DNA from: Massilia sp. Root133
GTDB lineage: Bacteria > Pseudomonadota > Gammaproteobacteria > Burkholderiales > Burkholderiaceae_D
Direction: 5' to 3'
DNA: 64,000 nucleotides
Assembly (NCBI RefSeq): GCF_001426525.1
Contig: NZ_LMEW01000002.1
Location: forward strand, 124,001 to 188,000
Both the position numbers and the translations under genes were made by a program. Below the pieces are notes generated by a model, which saw only the letters and a program-made list of their open reading frames with translations, did no database searches and was not told where the DNA came from. Each line of letters begins with the position of its first letter. Within the stretch, counting starts at the first letter, position 1. This document shows, piece after piece, positions 20,475 through 29,283 of the stretch.

Positions 20475-20515
20475 CGGGGTCAGAGCCCACCCGTGAAAAC
20501 CGGGCTCTGACCCCG
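20475..20515. repeat. GGGGTCAGAGC repeat pair
   Basis: CGGGGTCAGAGCCC (20475-20488) and its inverted copy (20502-20515) are separated by 13 bases. It belongs to the same family as the composite element at 19.8 kb and the pair at 52.1 kb, and lies between the terminator and the RlmL-like gene. Confidence 0.85.
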
Positions 20516-20547
20516 AATGTTTTTCAACTACGGATAAAGGGTACCCC

Positions 20548-21759
20548 ATGACTTCCTATTTTTGCCCCTGCCCGCGCGGCATGGAACAGGCGCTCGCCGA
20601 CGAGCTGGCCGAGATCGCACAGACCACCGGCAGCACGTCGCTGAAGGTGCACAACCAGGTGCCGGGCGGCGTCCACTGCTCGGGCACGGACACGGACGCG
20701 TACCGCATCAACCTGCATTCGCGCATCGCGTCGCGCGTGCTGCTGCGCATCGCCAACCGCACGTACGCCAACGAGAACGACATCTACGACCTCGTGCTGG
20801 AACAGCCGTGGGAAGACTGGTTCAGCGTCGACCACACGATCCGCGTCGACATCACCGCGATCAAGTCGCCGCTGACGAGCCTCGAGTTCACGACCTTGAA
20901 GATCAAGGACGCCGTCTGCGACCGTTTCCGCGACCAGTTCGGCCGCCGCCCGTCCGTCGACACGCGCACGCCGGACATGCGCATCATGGGCTTTCTCGAC
21001 CAGCGCAACTTCACGATCTACCTCGACACGTCCGGCGAAGCGCTGTTCAAGCGCGGCTGGCGCGAGGAGACGGGCGACGCGCCGCTGCGCGAAAACCTGG
21101 CCGCCGGCCTGCTGCGCGTGGCCGGATGGAAGCCGGGCATGACGCTGTTCGATCCGATGTGCGGCTCGGGCACGATCCTGATCGAGGCCGCGCAGATGGT
21201 GCAGGGCATCCCGCCCGGCGCGCGCCGCCGCTTCGCGTTCGAGAAATTCAGGAACTTCAATGCCAAGGCCTGGCAGGAGATGAAGACGGCGATCAAGCCG
21301 AATCCGCTGCCGGCCGAACCGACGATCTTCGGCTCCGACATCTCCGGCGACATGGTCGCGATGACGCGCCATAACCTGCGCTCGGCCGGCATCCTGTTCG
21401 AGGTGCCGCTGAAGCAGATCGAGGCGCAGCAGGTGCAGCCGCCCACCAGCCAGCCTGGCCTGCTGGTGACGAATCCCCCGTACGGCGAGCGGATCGGCGT
21501 GCGCGGCGACTCGACCATCCCGCAGGACGAGATGGCCGTCGGATTCTACCAGCAGCTCTCCGCCACCCTGAAGCAGCGCTTCGCCGGCTGGACGGTGTAC
21601 CTGTTCACGGCCGACCTGGGCCTGCCGAAGATGCTGCGCCTGAAGGAATCGCGCAAGACCCCGTTCTTCAACGGCGCCCTCGAATGCCGGTTGTTCCGCT
21701 TCGACATGGTCGCCGGCTTCAACCGCCGCGACGCAGCCAAACCCAAAGACGACCAATAA
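20548..21759 (+). CDS. THUMP-domain rRNA guanine-N2 methyltransferase, RlmL type
   Basis: The 403-residue product has a THUMP RNA-binding domain over about residues 45-155, then a Rossmann methyltransferase domain with motif I MCGSGTILIEAA and the catalytic NPPYGER motif. It corresponds to the RlmL half of E. coli RlmKL, which makes m2G2445 in 23S rRNA. The RlmK half, for m7G2069, is absent, as is common in betaproteobacteria. The start at 20548 gives the typical YFCPCPRGMEQALADEL opening. The MFS gene begins at the base after its stop. Confidence 0.9.
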   Translation: MTSYFCPCPRGMEQALADELAEIAQTTGSTSLKVHNQVPGGVHCSGTDTDAYRINLHSRIASRVLLRIANRTYANENDIYDLVLEQPWEDWFSVDHTIRVDITAIKSPLTSLEFTTLKIKDAVCDRFRDQFGRRPSVDTRTPDMRIMGFLDQRNFTIYLDTSGEALFKRGWREETGDAPLRENLAAGLLRVAGWKPGMTLFDPMCGSGTILIEAAQMVQGIPPGARRRFAFEKFRNFNAKAWQEMKTAIKPNPLPAEPTIFGSDISGDMVAMTRHNLRSAGILFEVPLKQIEAQQVQPPTSQPGLLVTNPPYGERIGVRGDSTIPQDEMAVGFYQQLSATLKQRFAGWTVYLFTADLGLPKMLRLKESRKTPFFNGALECRLFRFDMVAGFNRRDAAKPKDDQ

Positions 21760-23034
21760 ATGCTACCCGAACCCGAACCGGACAATCTACCGAAAGACCC
21801 CGTCACCCCCATCCCGCTGCCGGCGCCGCACAAGATCGCGATGCTGTCCGCGGGCGGCCTCGCCACCCTGCTGGCAGCGCTGTCGATGCTCGGCCCGTTC
21901 TCCGTCGACGCCTACCTGCCCGCGTTCCCCGCGATCCAGGCATCGCTGCACGCGACCGGGCTGGAAGTGCAGCAGACGCTGACGGCGTACATGCTGGCCT
22001 TCGCCGCGATGTCGCTGTGGCATGGCGCGCTGTCGGACGCGTTCGGGCGGCGCAACGTGGTCCTCGTCGGATTGATCGTGTTCGCGGTCGGGACGCTCGG
22101 CTGCGCGTCCGCGCATTCCGTGCACTACCTGTGGATCTTCCGGATCATGCAGGGCGTATCGGCCGGTGCCGGCGTCGTCGTGGGCCGGGCGATCATCCGC
22201 GACCTGTATTCGGACGCGCCGGCCGCGCGGCTGCTGTCGATGGTGACGATGATCTTCTCGATCGCGCCGGCCATCGCGCCCGTGCTGGGCGGCTGGGTCG
22301 TGTCCGCGTTCGACTGGCGGTCGATCTTCCTCGGCCTGCTCGCGTTTTCCGTCGTGCTGTGGTGGGTGTGCTGGCAGCACCTGCCCGAGACGATGCCGGT
22401 GGACCGCCGCCAGCCCTTCAACCCGCGCTTCCTCGCGCGCAGCTACTGGGACATCTTCAGCTCCGTGCTGTTCCAGATGAAGTCCGGGATCGTCGCGTTC
22501 AACTTCGGCGGCATGTTCCTGTTCATCGCGGGCGCGCCGGTGCTGCTGCCCGTGCACCTGCACCTCGGGCCGTCGGATTTCGCGTGGCTGTTCGTGCCGG
22601 CCGTGAGCGGCATCTTCCTGGGCGCGCTGGTCGCCAACCGGCTCGCGGGCAAGATGACGTTCTCGCGCCAGATCACCATCGGCTATGCGTTGATGCTGGC
22701 GGCCGTCACCGGCTCCGTCGCCTACCACGCCGTGCTGCCGCCGGCGCTGCCGTGGACCGTGCTGCCGATGTTCTTCTATAACTTCGGCAGCTCGATCATC
22801 AACCCCAGCGCCACCTTGCTCGCGCTCGACCTGTTCCCGCACATCCGCGGCACGGTGGCGTCGTGCCAGTCGTTCGTGACCACGTTGATGGGCGCGCTGG
22901 TGGCCGGCATCATCGCGCCGGCGCTGACCCATTCCGTGCTGGCGATGGCGCTCGGCCAGGCCGCGTTCGCGCTGGCGTCGCTGGCATGCTGGATGACGTC
23001 GCGCCAATACCGCCGGTACAAGGCTCTCGCTTAA
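21760..23034 (+). CDS. Bcr/CflA-family drug-resistance MFS transporter
   Basis: The 424-residue product is a 12-helix major-facilitator protein. Its N-terminal half has the Bcr/CflA hallmarks: FSVDAYLPAFPAI in helix 1, the loop motif SDAFGRRNVVL, and GAGVVVGRAIIRDLY around helix 5. Family members export chloramphenicol, bicyclomycin, sulfonamides or cysteine by proton antiport; the substrate here is unknown. A proline-rich cytoplasmic leader of about 28 residues precedes helix 1. The ATG directly follows the rRNA methyltransferase stop, so the two are likely co-transcribed. The 224-base AT-richer gap downstream probably carries the promoter of the next operon. Confidence 0.92.
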   Translation: MLPEPEPDNLPKDPVTPIPLPAPHKIAMLSAGGLATLLAALSMLGPFSVDAYLPAFPAIQASLHATGLEVQQTLTAYMLAFAAMSLWHGALSDAFGRRNVVLVGLIVFAVGTLGCASAHSVHYLWIFRIMQGVSAGAGVVVGRAIIRDLYSDAPAARLLSMVTMIFSIAPAIAPVLGGWVVSAFDWRSIFLGLLAFSVVLWWVCWQHLPETMPVDRRQPFNPRFLARSYWDIFSSVLFQMKSGIVAFNFGGMFLFIAGAPVLLPVHLHLGPSDFAWLFVPAVSGIFLGALVANRLAGKMTFSRQITIGYALMLAAVTGSVAYHAVLPPALPWTVLPMFFYNFGSSIINPSATLLALDLFPHIRGTVASCQSFVTTLMGALVAGIIAPALTHSVLAMALGQAAFALASLACWMTSRQYRRYKALA

Positions 23035-23258
23035 AAAGTAGTTACGGTAATGATAGTGATCGTAAATAAATGCTAAATTTCGGGAACTTCTCTGTGCATT
23101 GTCAATACATTTCAGTTGAAATTTGATTCTAAAACGCGTCAATTTTCTTGGAAAGTATTGTTCCTGGTCAGAAATGTATATATGCTAAGATAAGTTTTTC
23201 ATGCTTGGAATAATGATGTAAGCATTGCTCTATTCCAGGGACCGCAAGAACGAACACT

Positions 23259-25493
23259 GTGGCAGCCCCCGCAGGGGAGAGCGGCCATCACCCAAAAACC
23301 AAGTTGGCGGCCGTGCTTGAATCCATACATCAACCTGACCAGGACATCCGCAATCGCCTGCTGATCGCGCGCTTGCCGGCCATGCCCCAGATCCTCATCA
23401 AGCTGCTTGCACACCTGCAGGCGGACGATCTGGGCATGCCCGAACTGGCCGCGCTGGTTGCGAAGGATGCCGGCATGACGGGCAAGATCCTCACCGTCGC
23501 CAACAGCTCCGCGTACCACCGCAACAGCCGCCAGCCGAACCTCGAGCAGGCGATGGTGGCGCTGGGCACGGACATGATCAAGACGCTGGTCATCAGCGAC
23601 TCCGTCTTCCAGACCTTCAACAGCTTCCCGAATTCCAGCGCCACCGACCTGCGCGCGTTCTGGAAGAACTCGTTGACGGCCGCCGTGCTGGCGCGCGAGA
23701 CCGCGCGCCGCATGAACTACGCGCAGCCGGAAGAAGCGTATCTCGCCGGCCTGCTGCACAACGTCGGCCGCCTGGCGCTGCTCGCGACGGCACCGAAGGA
23801 ATACGCCTTCAACTTCACGGCGCGCGACGACGAAGACCTGTGCGCCGTCGAACAGCGCACCCTGCAGATCACGCATGCGGAAGCGGGCGCCTGGCTGATC
23901 GAACGCTGGCAGCTCGATTCCTTCCTCGCCGATTCCGTGCTGTACCACCATGAGCCGAGCGAGCGCCTGGAAGCAGCGCATCCCTTGATCCGCATCGTGC
24001 GCGTGGCCCACGTGCTGGCCTGCCACGCGCACGACGATGCCCTCGTGGACGAGGCGCGCGCGCTGTGCGGCCTCGGGCCGGAAGCGCCGGACGAATTGCT
24101 GGGCCTCGCCGCGCGCCAGGTCGAAAAGGCCGCGATCCACCTCGGCATCGATCTCGCCGGCGCCGACGACCTGCCCGTGCCGGCCGCGTTCGCGCCGCCG
24201 CCGCCCGTCGATCCCGTGCAGCAGCGCCTGTCCGAGGAAGTGCGCAACCTCGTGCTCGTGTCCGAAGTGGGCCAGACGTTCGCGCGCCAGCAAGGTGAAT
24301 CGGGCCTGCTGGAAGCGATGACGCGCTCGGCGCGCATCCTGTTCGATTTCGAGAACGCCGTCGTGCTGCTGGAGAACCCGACCGGCCAGGCCCTCATCGG
24401 CGCGCCGACCGCGAACCAGCAGCGCATCGCGGAATTCACGGTACCGCTGGCGAAGGGCGGCGCCGTCGCGCAGGCCGCGCTGGACCGCCGCCTCGGCTTC
24501 ATCCGCCGCGACGGCCGTCCGCTCGGCCTCGCGGAAGAACAGCTGCTGCGCATGCTCGGCACGGAATCGCTCGTGTGCCTGCCGCTCGTCGCGGGCGCGC
24601 GCTGCCTCGGCGTGATGATCGGCGGCGTCGCGACGTGGCAGCTGCCGACGTGCCAGAAGCGCGAACGCTTCCTGCAGGCGTTCGGCGCGCAGGCCGCGGG
24701 CGCGCTGGAGACGGCGATGTCGGAACGCGGCCACGCGCGCCGCCAGCTCGCCCACGTGGCCGAGGAATACCGCGAAGCGTCGCGGCGCGTCGTGCACGAA
24801 GTGAACAACCCGCTGGCTATCATCAAGAACTACCTGTCGGTCCTGGACAGCAAGCTGGAACGCCAGGAACCCGTCAGCGCCGAGCTGTCGATCCTGAACG
24901 AGGAGATCGACCGCGTGGGCCAGCTGGTGGGCAGCCTGACGGAGATCCAGCCCGGCGTCGCGACGTCGAAGGTGGACAGCGCACCGGCGGCCGACGTGGC
25001 CCGCGTCGTGGACGACGTGCTGCGCCTGTTCCGCACGACGAATTTCATTCCGGCGAACGTGGAGATCGTCGTGAGCATGTCGGACGCCGAGAGCCGCATC
25101 GAAGGCGATCCGGACATCCTCAAGCAGATCCTCGTGAACCTCGTCAAGAACGCGATCGAGGCGCTGTCCGGCAGCGGCGGCCGCATCGAGATCGCCAACC
25201 GCGGCCACGTGAACCGCGAGCGCAGGCTGTACCTGGAACTGGTCGTCTCCGACACCGGCCCGGGCCTGTCGCGCGAGGTGCTGGCCAATCTGTTCTCGGC
25301 CGTGAAGAGCACCAAGGAGGGACCGCACCACGGTCTCGGCCTGTCGATCGTGCACAGCCTGGTCAAGAAGCTGAACGGGCATATCGCCTGCCGCAGCGGA
25401 ACGACCGGCACCAGTTTTGAAATCCTGCTGCCGGCGCATGCCGGCGCCGGCGCCCCGGCCACATTGCCGGTGCGCGCGCTTGGATCCGTATAA
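23259..25493 (+). CDS. HDOD-GAF-histidine kinase signalling protein
   Basis: The 744-residue protein is read from a GTG start; the next in-frame ATG would cut into the HDOD domain. An HDOD domain spans about residues 33-235 (LPAMPQILIKLLAHLQ, LVAKDAGMTGKILTVANS, LAGLLHNVGRLALLA). A GAF-like domain follows at about 325-490, then a histidine kinase: H-box VVHEVNNPLAIIKNYL with the phospho-acceptor near residue 513, N-box ILVNLVKNAIEAL, and G-boxes DTGPGLS and HHGLGLSIVHSLV. It has no membrane segment or signal peptide, so it senses in the cytoplasm. Eight bases downstream lies the response regulator with GGDEF and EAL domains, its probable partner. Confidence 0.9.
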   Translation: MAAPAGESGHHPKTKLAAVLESIHQPDQDIRNRLLIARLPAMPQILIKLLAHLQADDLGMPELAALVAKDAGMTGKILTVANSSAYHRNSRQPNLEQAMVALGTDMIKTLVISDSVFQTFNSFPNSSATDLRAFWKNSLTAAVLARETARRMNYAQPEEAYLAGLLHNVGRLALLATAPKEYAFNFTARDDEDLCAVEQRTLQITHAEAGAWLIERWQLDSFLADSVLYHHEPSERLEAAHPLIRIVRVAHVLACHAHDDALVDEARALCGLGPEAPDELLGLAARQVEKAAIHLGIDLAGADDLPVPAAFAPPPPVDPVQQRLSEEVRNLVLVSEVGQTFARQQGESGLLEAMTRSARILFDFENAVVLLENPTGQALIGAPTANQQRIAEFTVPLAKGGAVAQAALDRRLGFIRRDGRPLGLAEEQLLRMLGTESLVCLPLVAGARCLGVMIGGVATWQLPTCQKRERFLQAFGAQAAGALETAMSERGHARRQLAHVAEEYREASRRVVHEVNNPLAIIKNYLSVLDSKLERQEPVSAELSILNEEIDRVGQLVGSLTEIQPGVATSKVDSAPAADVARVVDDVLRLFRTTNFIPANVEIVVSMSDAESRIEGDPDILKQILVNLVKNAIEALSGSGGRIEIANRGHVNRERRLYLELVVSDTGPGLSREVLANLFSAVKSTKEGPHHGLGLSIVHSLVKKLNGHIACRSGTTGTSFEILLPAHAGAGAPATLPVRALGSV

Positions 25494-25500
25494 GGTAACA

Positions 25501-27720
25501 ATGAATCCATTCTCCGCCAGCGCCACGTCGTCCAGCCCCCACGACACGCAATCCTCGCTCGGCATCGACCAGCCCCGACTCCTGCTCGTCGACGATGAAC
25601 CGCGCCTGCTCACCTCCCTGTACGAACTGCTGCAGGGCCGCGGCTACCAGCTCGTCACAGCCGCCACCGGAGGAGAAGCCCTCGCGCACCTGGCGCGCCT
25701 GCGCTTCGATCTCGTGCTGCTCGACCTGCGCCTGCCCGACATCGGCGGCCACGAGATCATGGACTTCATCAACGAGAAGGGCATCGACGCCGACGTGATC
25801 GTGATGAGCGGCGAGGTCGGCATCGACGCCGCCATCGGCGCGCTGAAACGCAACGCCTACGATTACCTGCGCAAGCCGTACAGCCGCGAGGAACTGCTCA
25901 AGACCGTCGCGAACGCACTGAAGCAGCGCCGCCTGCAGGAAGCCAATGCGCGCATCGCGAACCAGCTGGAAAACTCGGAGAAGATGTACCGCTACCTGGT
26001 GGATTCGTCGCCGGACATCATCTACACGCTGAACCACGAAGGCAAGTTCACCTTCATCAACGACCGCGCCTACCAGCTGCTCGGCTACAAGCGCGAAGAA
26101 CTCATCGGCCAGCATTACTCGATCCTCGTGCACGACGAAGACCTGGAGCGCGCGCGCTACGTCTTCAACGAGCGCCGCGTCGACGAGCGGGCCTCGCGCA
26201 ATGTCGAACTGCGCCTGAAATGCCACGCGGGCGCCAACCAGGAACGCACCTTCAACAACACGCTGATGACGATCTCGCTGAACGCCATCGGCATGCACGT
26301 GCCCGACCAGGAAGTCAAAAGGCTCGAGTTCTACGGCACGTACGGCGTCGCGCGCGACATCACGGACCGCAAGCGCGCCGAGGAAGTCATCTCGTACCAG
26401 GCCTACCACGACATCCTGACCGACCTGCCGAACCGCATCCTGTTCAAGGACCGCCTCGGCCTCGCCGTCATCCAGGCCAAGCGAAAACAGACGGAACTGG
26501 CCGTGATGTTCATCGACCTGGACCGCTTCAAACTCGTCAACGACACGCTCGGCCACGTCAAGGGCGACGAACTGCTGCAGCAGGCCGCCGGCCGCCTGAA
26601 GGAATGCCTGAGGAAAGGCGACACGCTGGCGCGCCAGGGCGGCGACGAATTCACCATCGTGCTGCCGGAACTGCGCGACCGCGACGACGCGCGCATGGTG
26701 GCCGACAAATTCCTCGAAGTGCTGCAGGAGCCGTTCGACCTGGACGGCCACGCCGTGCACATCTCGGCGTCGATCGGCATCGCGGTCTATCCGGCGCACG
26801 GCGAATCGATCGACGAGCTGCTGCGCCACGCCGACATCGCCATGTACCAGATCAAGGGACAGGGCAAGAATGGCCACGCGTTCTACGACCCGGCGATGCA
26901 GGACGTGTCGCACCAGAAGATCGCGCTGGAACAGAGCCTGCGCCGCGCGCTCGAGCACAACGAGCTGGAGATGTACTACCAGCCGCAGATCGACGCCATC
27001 AGCGGCCGCATCGTCGGCGCCGAGGCGCTGATGCGCTGGAACCATCCCACGCGCGGCATCGTGTCGCCGGGCGAATTCCTGCCGTTCGCCGAAGAGAACG
27101 GCCTGATGCTGCCGATCTCGGACTGGATGATCGGCGCGCTGTGCCGCGACATGCTGCAGTGGAAGAACATCGGCAACCAGGTGCGGCTGTCGCTGAACCT
27201 GTCGCCGCAATACCTCGACCGGGGCGACTTCTTCGAAAAGATGCGCGGCGCGCTCCTGCGTTACGGGATCGCGCCGAGCCAGATCGAAGTCGAAATCACC
27301 GAGAACATCTGCATCCGCAACCCGCAGCACGCGATTGAGCAGCTCAACAAACTCGGCCAGCTGGGCGTGTCCGTCGCGATCGACGACTTCGGCACCGGCT
27401 ATTCGTCGCTGGCCTACCTGCACCGCTTCCCGGTCCACACGATCAAGATCGACCAGTCGTTCGTCAAGGAGATCCACGACGAGCACGGGCACTATCCGGT
27501 CGTGCTGGCGATCATCTCGATCGCGCGCGGCCTGGGCCTGAACCTGATCGCGGAAGGCGTCGAGACGGACTCGCAGGCCCGCTACCTGCGCGCCAACGGC
27601 TGCCTGACGATGCAGGGCTATTTGTACCACCGCCCCATGCCGCTCGGCCGCTTCATCGACGTGCTGCGTGGGCAGACACTGCCGGCGGGCGTCTTGAACG
27701 TGCTCGCCTTCCAGGCCTGA
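25501..27720 (+). CDS. Response regulator with PAS, GGDEF and EAL domains
   Basis: The 739-residue cytoplasmic protein opens with a receiver domain at about residues 25-140 (LLLVDDEPRLL, phospho-acceptor Asp in VLLDLRLPDIGG, switch Lys in LRKPYS). A PAS domain follows at about 160-300, then GGDEF with intact RQGGDEF and the substrate segment DLDRFKLVNDTLGH, then EAL with intact GAEALMRWNHP and downstream DDFGTGYSSL and AEGVE. Both catalytic domains look competent, so it could make or degrade c-di-GMP. It is the probable phosphorylation target of the upstream kinase. The stop is six bases before the Sel1 gene start. Confidence 0.95.
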   Translation: MNPFSASATSSSPHDTQSSLGIDQPRLLLVDDEPRLLTSLYELLQGRGYQLVTAATGGEALAHLARLRFDLVLLDLRLPDIGGHEIMDFINEKGIDADVIVMSGEVGIDAAIGALKRNAYDYLRKPYSREELLKTVANALKQRRLQEANARIANQLENSEKMYRYLVDSSPDIIYTLNHEGKFTFINDRAYQLLGYKREELIGQHYSILVHDEDLERARYVFNERRVDERASRNVELRLKCHAGANQERTFNNTLMTISLNAIGMHVPDQEVKRLEFYGTYGVARDITDRKRAEEVISYQAYHDILTDLPNRILFKDRLGLAVIQAKRKQTELAVMFIDLDRFKLVNDTLGHVKGDELLQQAAGRLKECLRKGDTLARQGGDEFTIVLPELRDRDDARMVADKFLEVLQEPFDLDGHAVHISASIGIAVYPAHGESIDELLRHADIAMYQIKGQGKNGHAFYDPAMQDVSHQKIALEQSLRRALEHNELEMYYQPQIDAISGRIVGAEALMRWNHPTRGIVSPGEFLPFAEENGLMLPISDWMIGALCRDMLQWKNIGNQVRLSLNLSPQYLDRGDFFEKMRGALLRYGIAPSQIEVEITENICIRNPQHAIEQLNKLGQLGVSVAIDDFGTGYSSLAYLHRFPVHTIKIDQSFVKEIHDEHGHYPVVLAIISIARGLGLNLIAEGVETDSQARYLRANGCLTMQGYLYHRPMPLGRFIDVLRGQTLPAGVLNVLAFQA

Positions 27721-27726
27721 TGCGCC

Positions 27727-29280
27727 ATGTCGTCCAGCCACACCGCTGAATTCCTGCGGGTAAAAGCGCTCGCCGAGCGCGGCGTCGCCACGGCCCAGCA
27801 CAGCCTCGGCTTCATGTACGTGAACGGCCAGGGCGTGCCGCGCAACGACGAGCTGGCCGTCGCGTGGTACCGCATGGCCGCGAGCAGCGGCCTCGAACAG
27901 GCGCAGTACAACCTCGGCGTGATGTACCAGAAGGGGCAAGGCGTGGCGCAGGACCTGGGCCAGGCGCTGCACTGGTACCGGCAAGCCGCGGAACAGGGCT
28001 ACGTCCAAGCCCAGTACAACCTGGGCTGGCTGTACGCGAAAGGCCAGGGCACGCCGGCCGACGTGCACGAGGCGCTGCACTGGTTTAACAAGGCCGCCGC
28101 ACAGGGCGACCCCGGCGCCCAGCACAATCTCGGCATGATGTACGAGGGCGGCAAGGGTGTCGCGCAGGACGTCGCGCAGGCCGTCGAGTGGTATCGCAAG
28201 GCGGCCGACCAGAATTATGCGCGCTCCCAGTTCAACCTCGCGCTGCGTTACGACAGCGGCCAGGGCATCGCGCGCGACGCGCAGCAGGCCATCCACTGGT
28301 TCCGCAAGGCCGCGGAGCAGGGCTATGCGCCGGCCCAGTTCAACCTGGGCCTCCGCTACGACAAGGGCCAGGACCTGCCGCAGGACAGCGAAAAGGCGAT
28401 CCTGTGGTACGGCCGCGCGGGCGAGCAGGGCCACGCCAGCTCGCAGTTCAACCTCGCGCTGATCCACGATACCGGCCACGGCGTCGCGCGCGATCCGCAG
28501 CTGGCGCTCGCGTGGTTCCGGCGCGCGGCCGAGCAGGGGCATGCGGGCGCGCAGGACAACCTTGGGCTTCGGTACGAACATGGCCAGGGCGTCGAGCAGG
28601 ACTATGCGCAGGCCGCGCACTGGTACGCCCTCGCGGCGGAGCAGGGCTTCGCCGGTGCGCAGTACCATCTGGGCCAACTGTATGACGCGGGCCATGGGGT
28701 CGCGCAGGATCCGTCGATCGCGCTGGACTGGTATCGCAAGGCCGCGGAACAGGGCCACCTGCGCGCGCAGTTCGATCTAGCGCTGCGTTTTGAAAGCGGC
28801 AACGGCGTCACGCAGGACGAGCGCGAAGCCGCGTACTGGTACCGCAAGGCGGCCGACCAGGACTACGCGCCCGCGCAGTACGCGCTGGGCCAACTCCTCG
28901 ACCGCGACGACACCGGCACGGTCGACCCGCGCCAGGCGACGCTGTGGTTCCGCAAGGCGGCCGAGCAGGGCCACGCGCTGGCGCAGTTCGCGCTGGGCCT
29001 GCGCCACGACAGCGGCCACGGCGCCGAACGCGATTACGAGGCGGCCCATTTCTGGTACCTGTGCGCCGCGCGCCAGGGCCATGCGCGGGCCCAGTTCAAC
29101 CTCGGCGTGATGTATGCGGCGGGGCAGGGCGTGCCGCTCGATCTCGTCGAAGCCTATGCATGGCTGCACCGCGCGGGCGCCGCGGGCATCGCGCCGGCCG
29201 CGAACTACATCCGGCGCATCGCTGCGCGCATGGAGCCGGCGTTGCTGGCGCAGGCCAACGGCTATATCGGCGCGGCGTAG
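27727..29280 (+). CDS. Sel1-repeat protein
   Basis: The 517-residue product consists almost wholly of thirteen Sel1-like repeats of 36 residues, each with a core such as GYAPAQFNLGLRY and a second helix ending in WYRKAAEQ. It has no signal peptide. Such solenoids are scaffolds for protein contacts in signalling. Placement six bases after the GGDEF-EAL regulator implies an adaptor for that pathway. Several repeats are close to identical, evidence of recent internal duplication. Confidence 0.93.
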   Translation: MSSSHTAEFLRVKALAERGVATAQHSLGFMYVNGQGVPRNDELAVAWYRMAASSGLEQAQYNLGVMYQKGQGVAQDLGQALHWYRQAAEQGYVQAQYNLGWLYAKGQGTPADVHEALHWFNKAAAQGDPGAQHNLGMMYEGGKGVAQDVAQAVEWYRKAADQNYARSQFNLALRYDSGQGIARDAQQAIHWFRKAAEQGYAPAQFNLGLRYDKGQDLPQDSEKAILWYGRAGEQGHASSQFNLALIHDTGHGVARDPQLALAWFRRAAEQGHAGAQDNLGLRYEHGQGVEQDYAQAAHWYALAAEQGFAGAQYHLGQLYDAGHGVAQDPSIALDWYRKAAEQGHLRAQFDLALRFESGNGVTQDEREAAYWYRKAADQDYAPAQYALGQLLDRDDTGTVDPRQATLWFRKAAEQGHALAQFALGLRHDSGHGAERDYEAAHFWYLCAARQGHARAQFNLGVMYAAGQGVPLDLVEAYAWLHRAGAAGIAPAANYIRRIAARMEPALLAQANGYIGAA

Positions 29281-29283
29281 ATC

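Noticed and set aside
23199..25613. Minus-strand reading frame of about 800 codons
   Set aside because: Antisense to the HDOD kinase, whose domains and motifs are clear.
25363..28758. Another very long minus-strand reading frame
   Set aside because: Mirror of the GGDEF-EAL and Sel1-repeat genes; the repeats in the forward gene explain the repeating reverse product.
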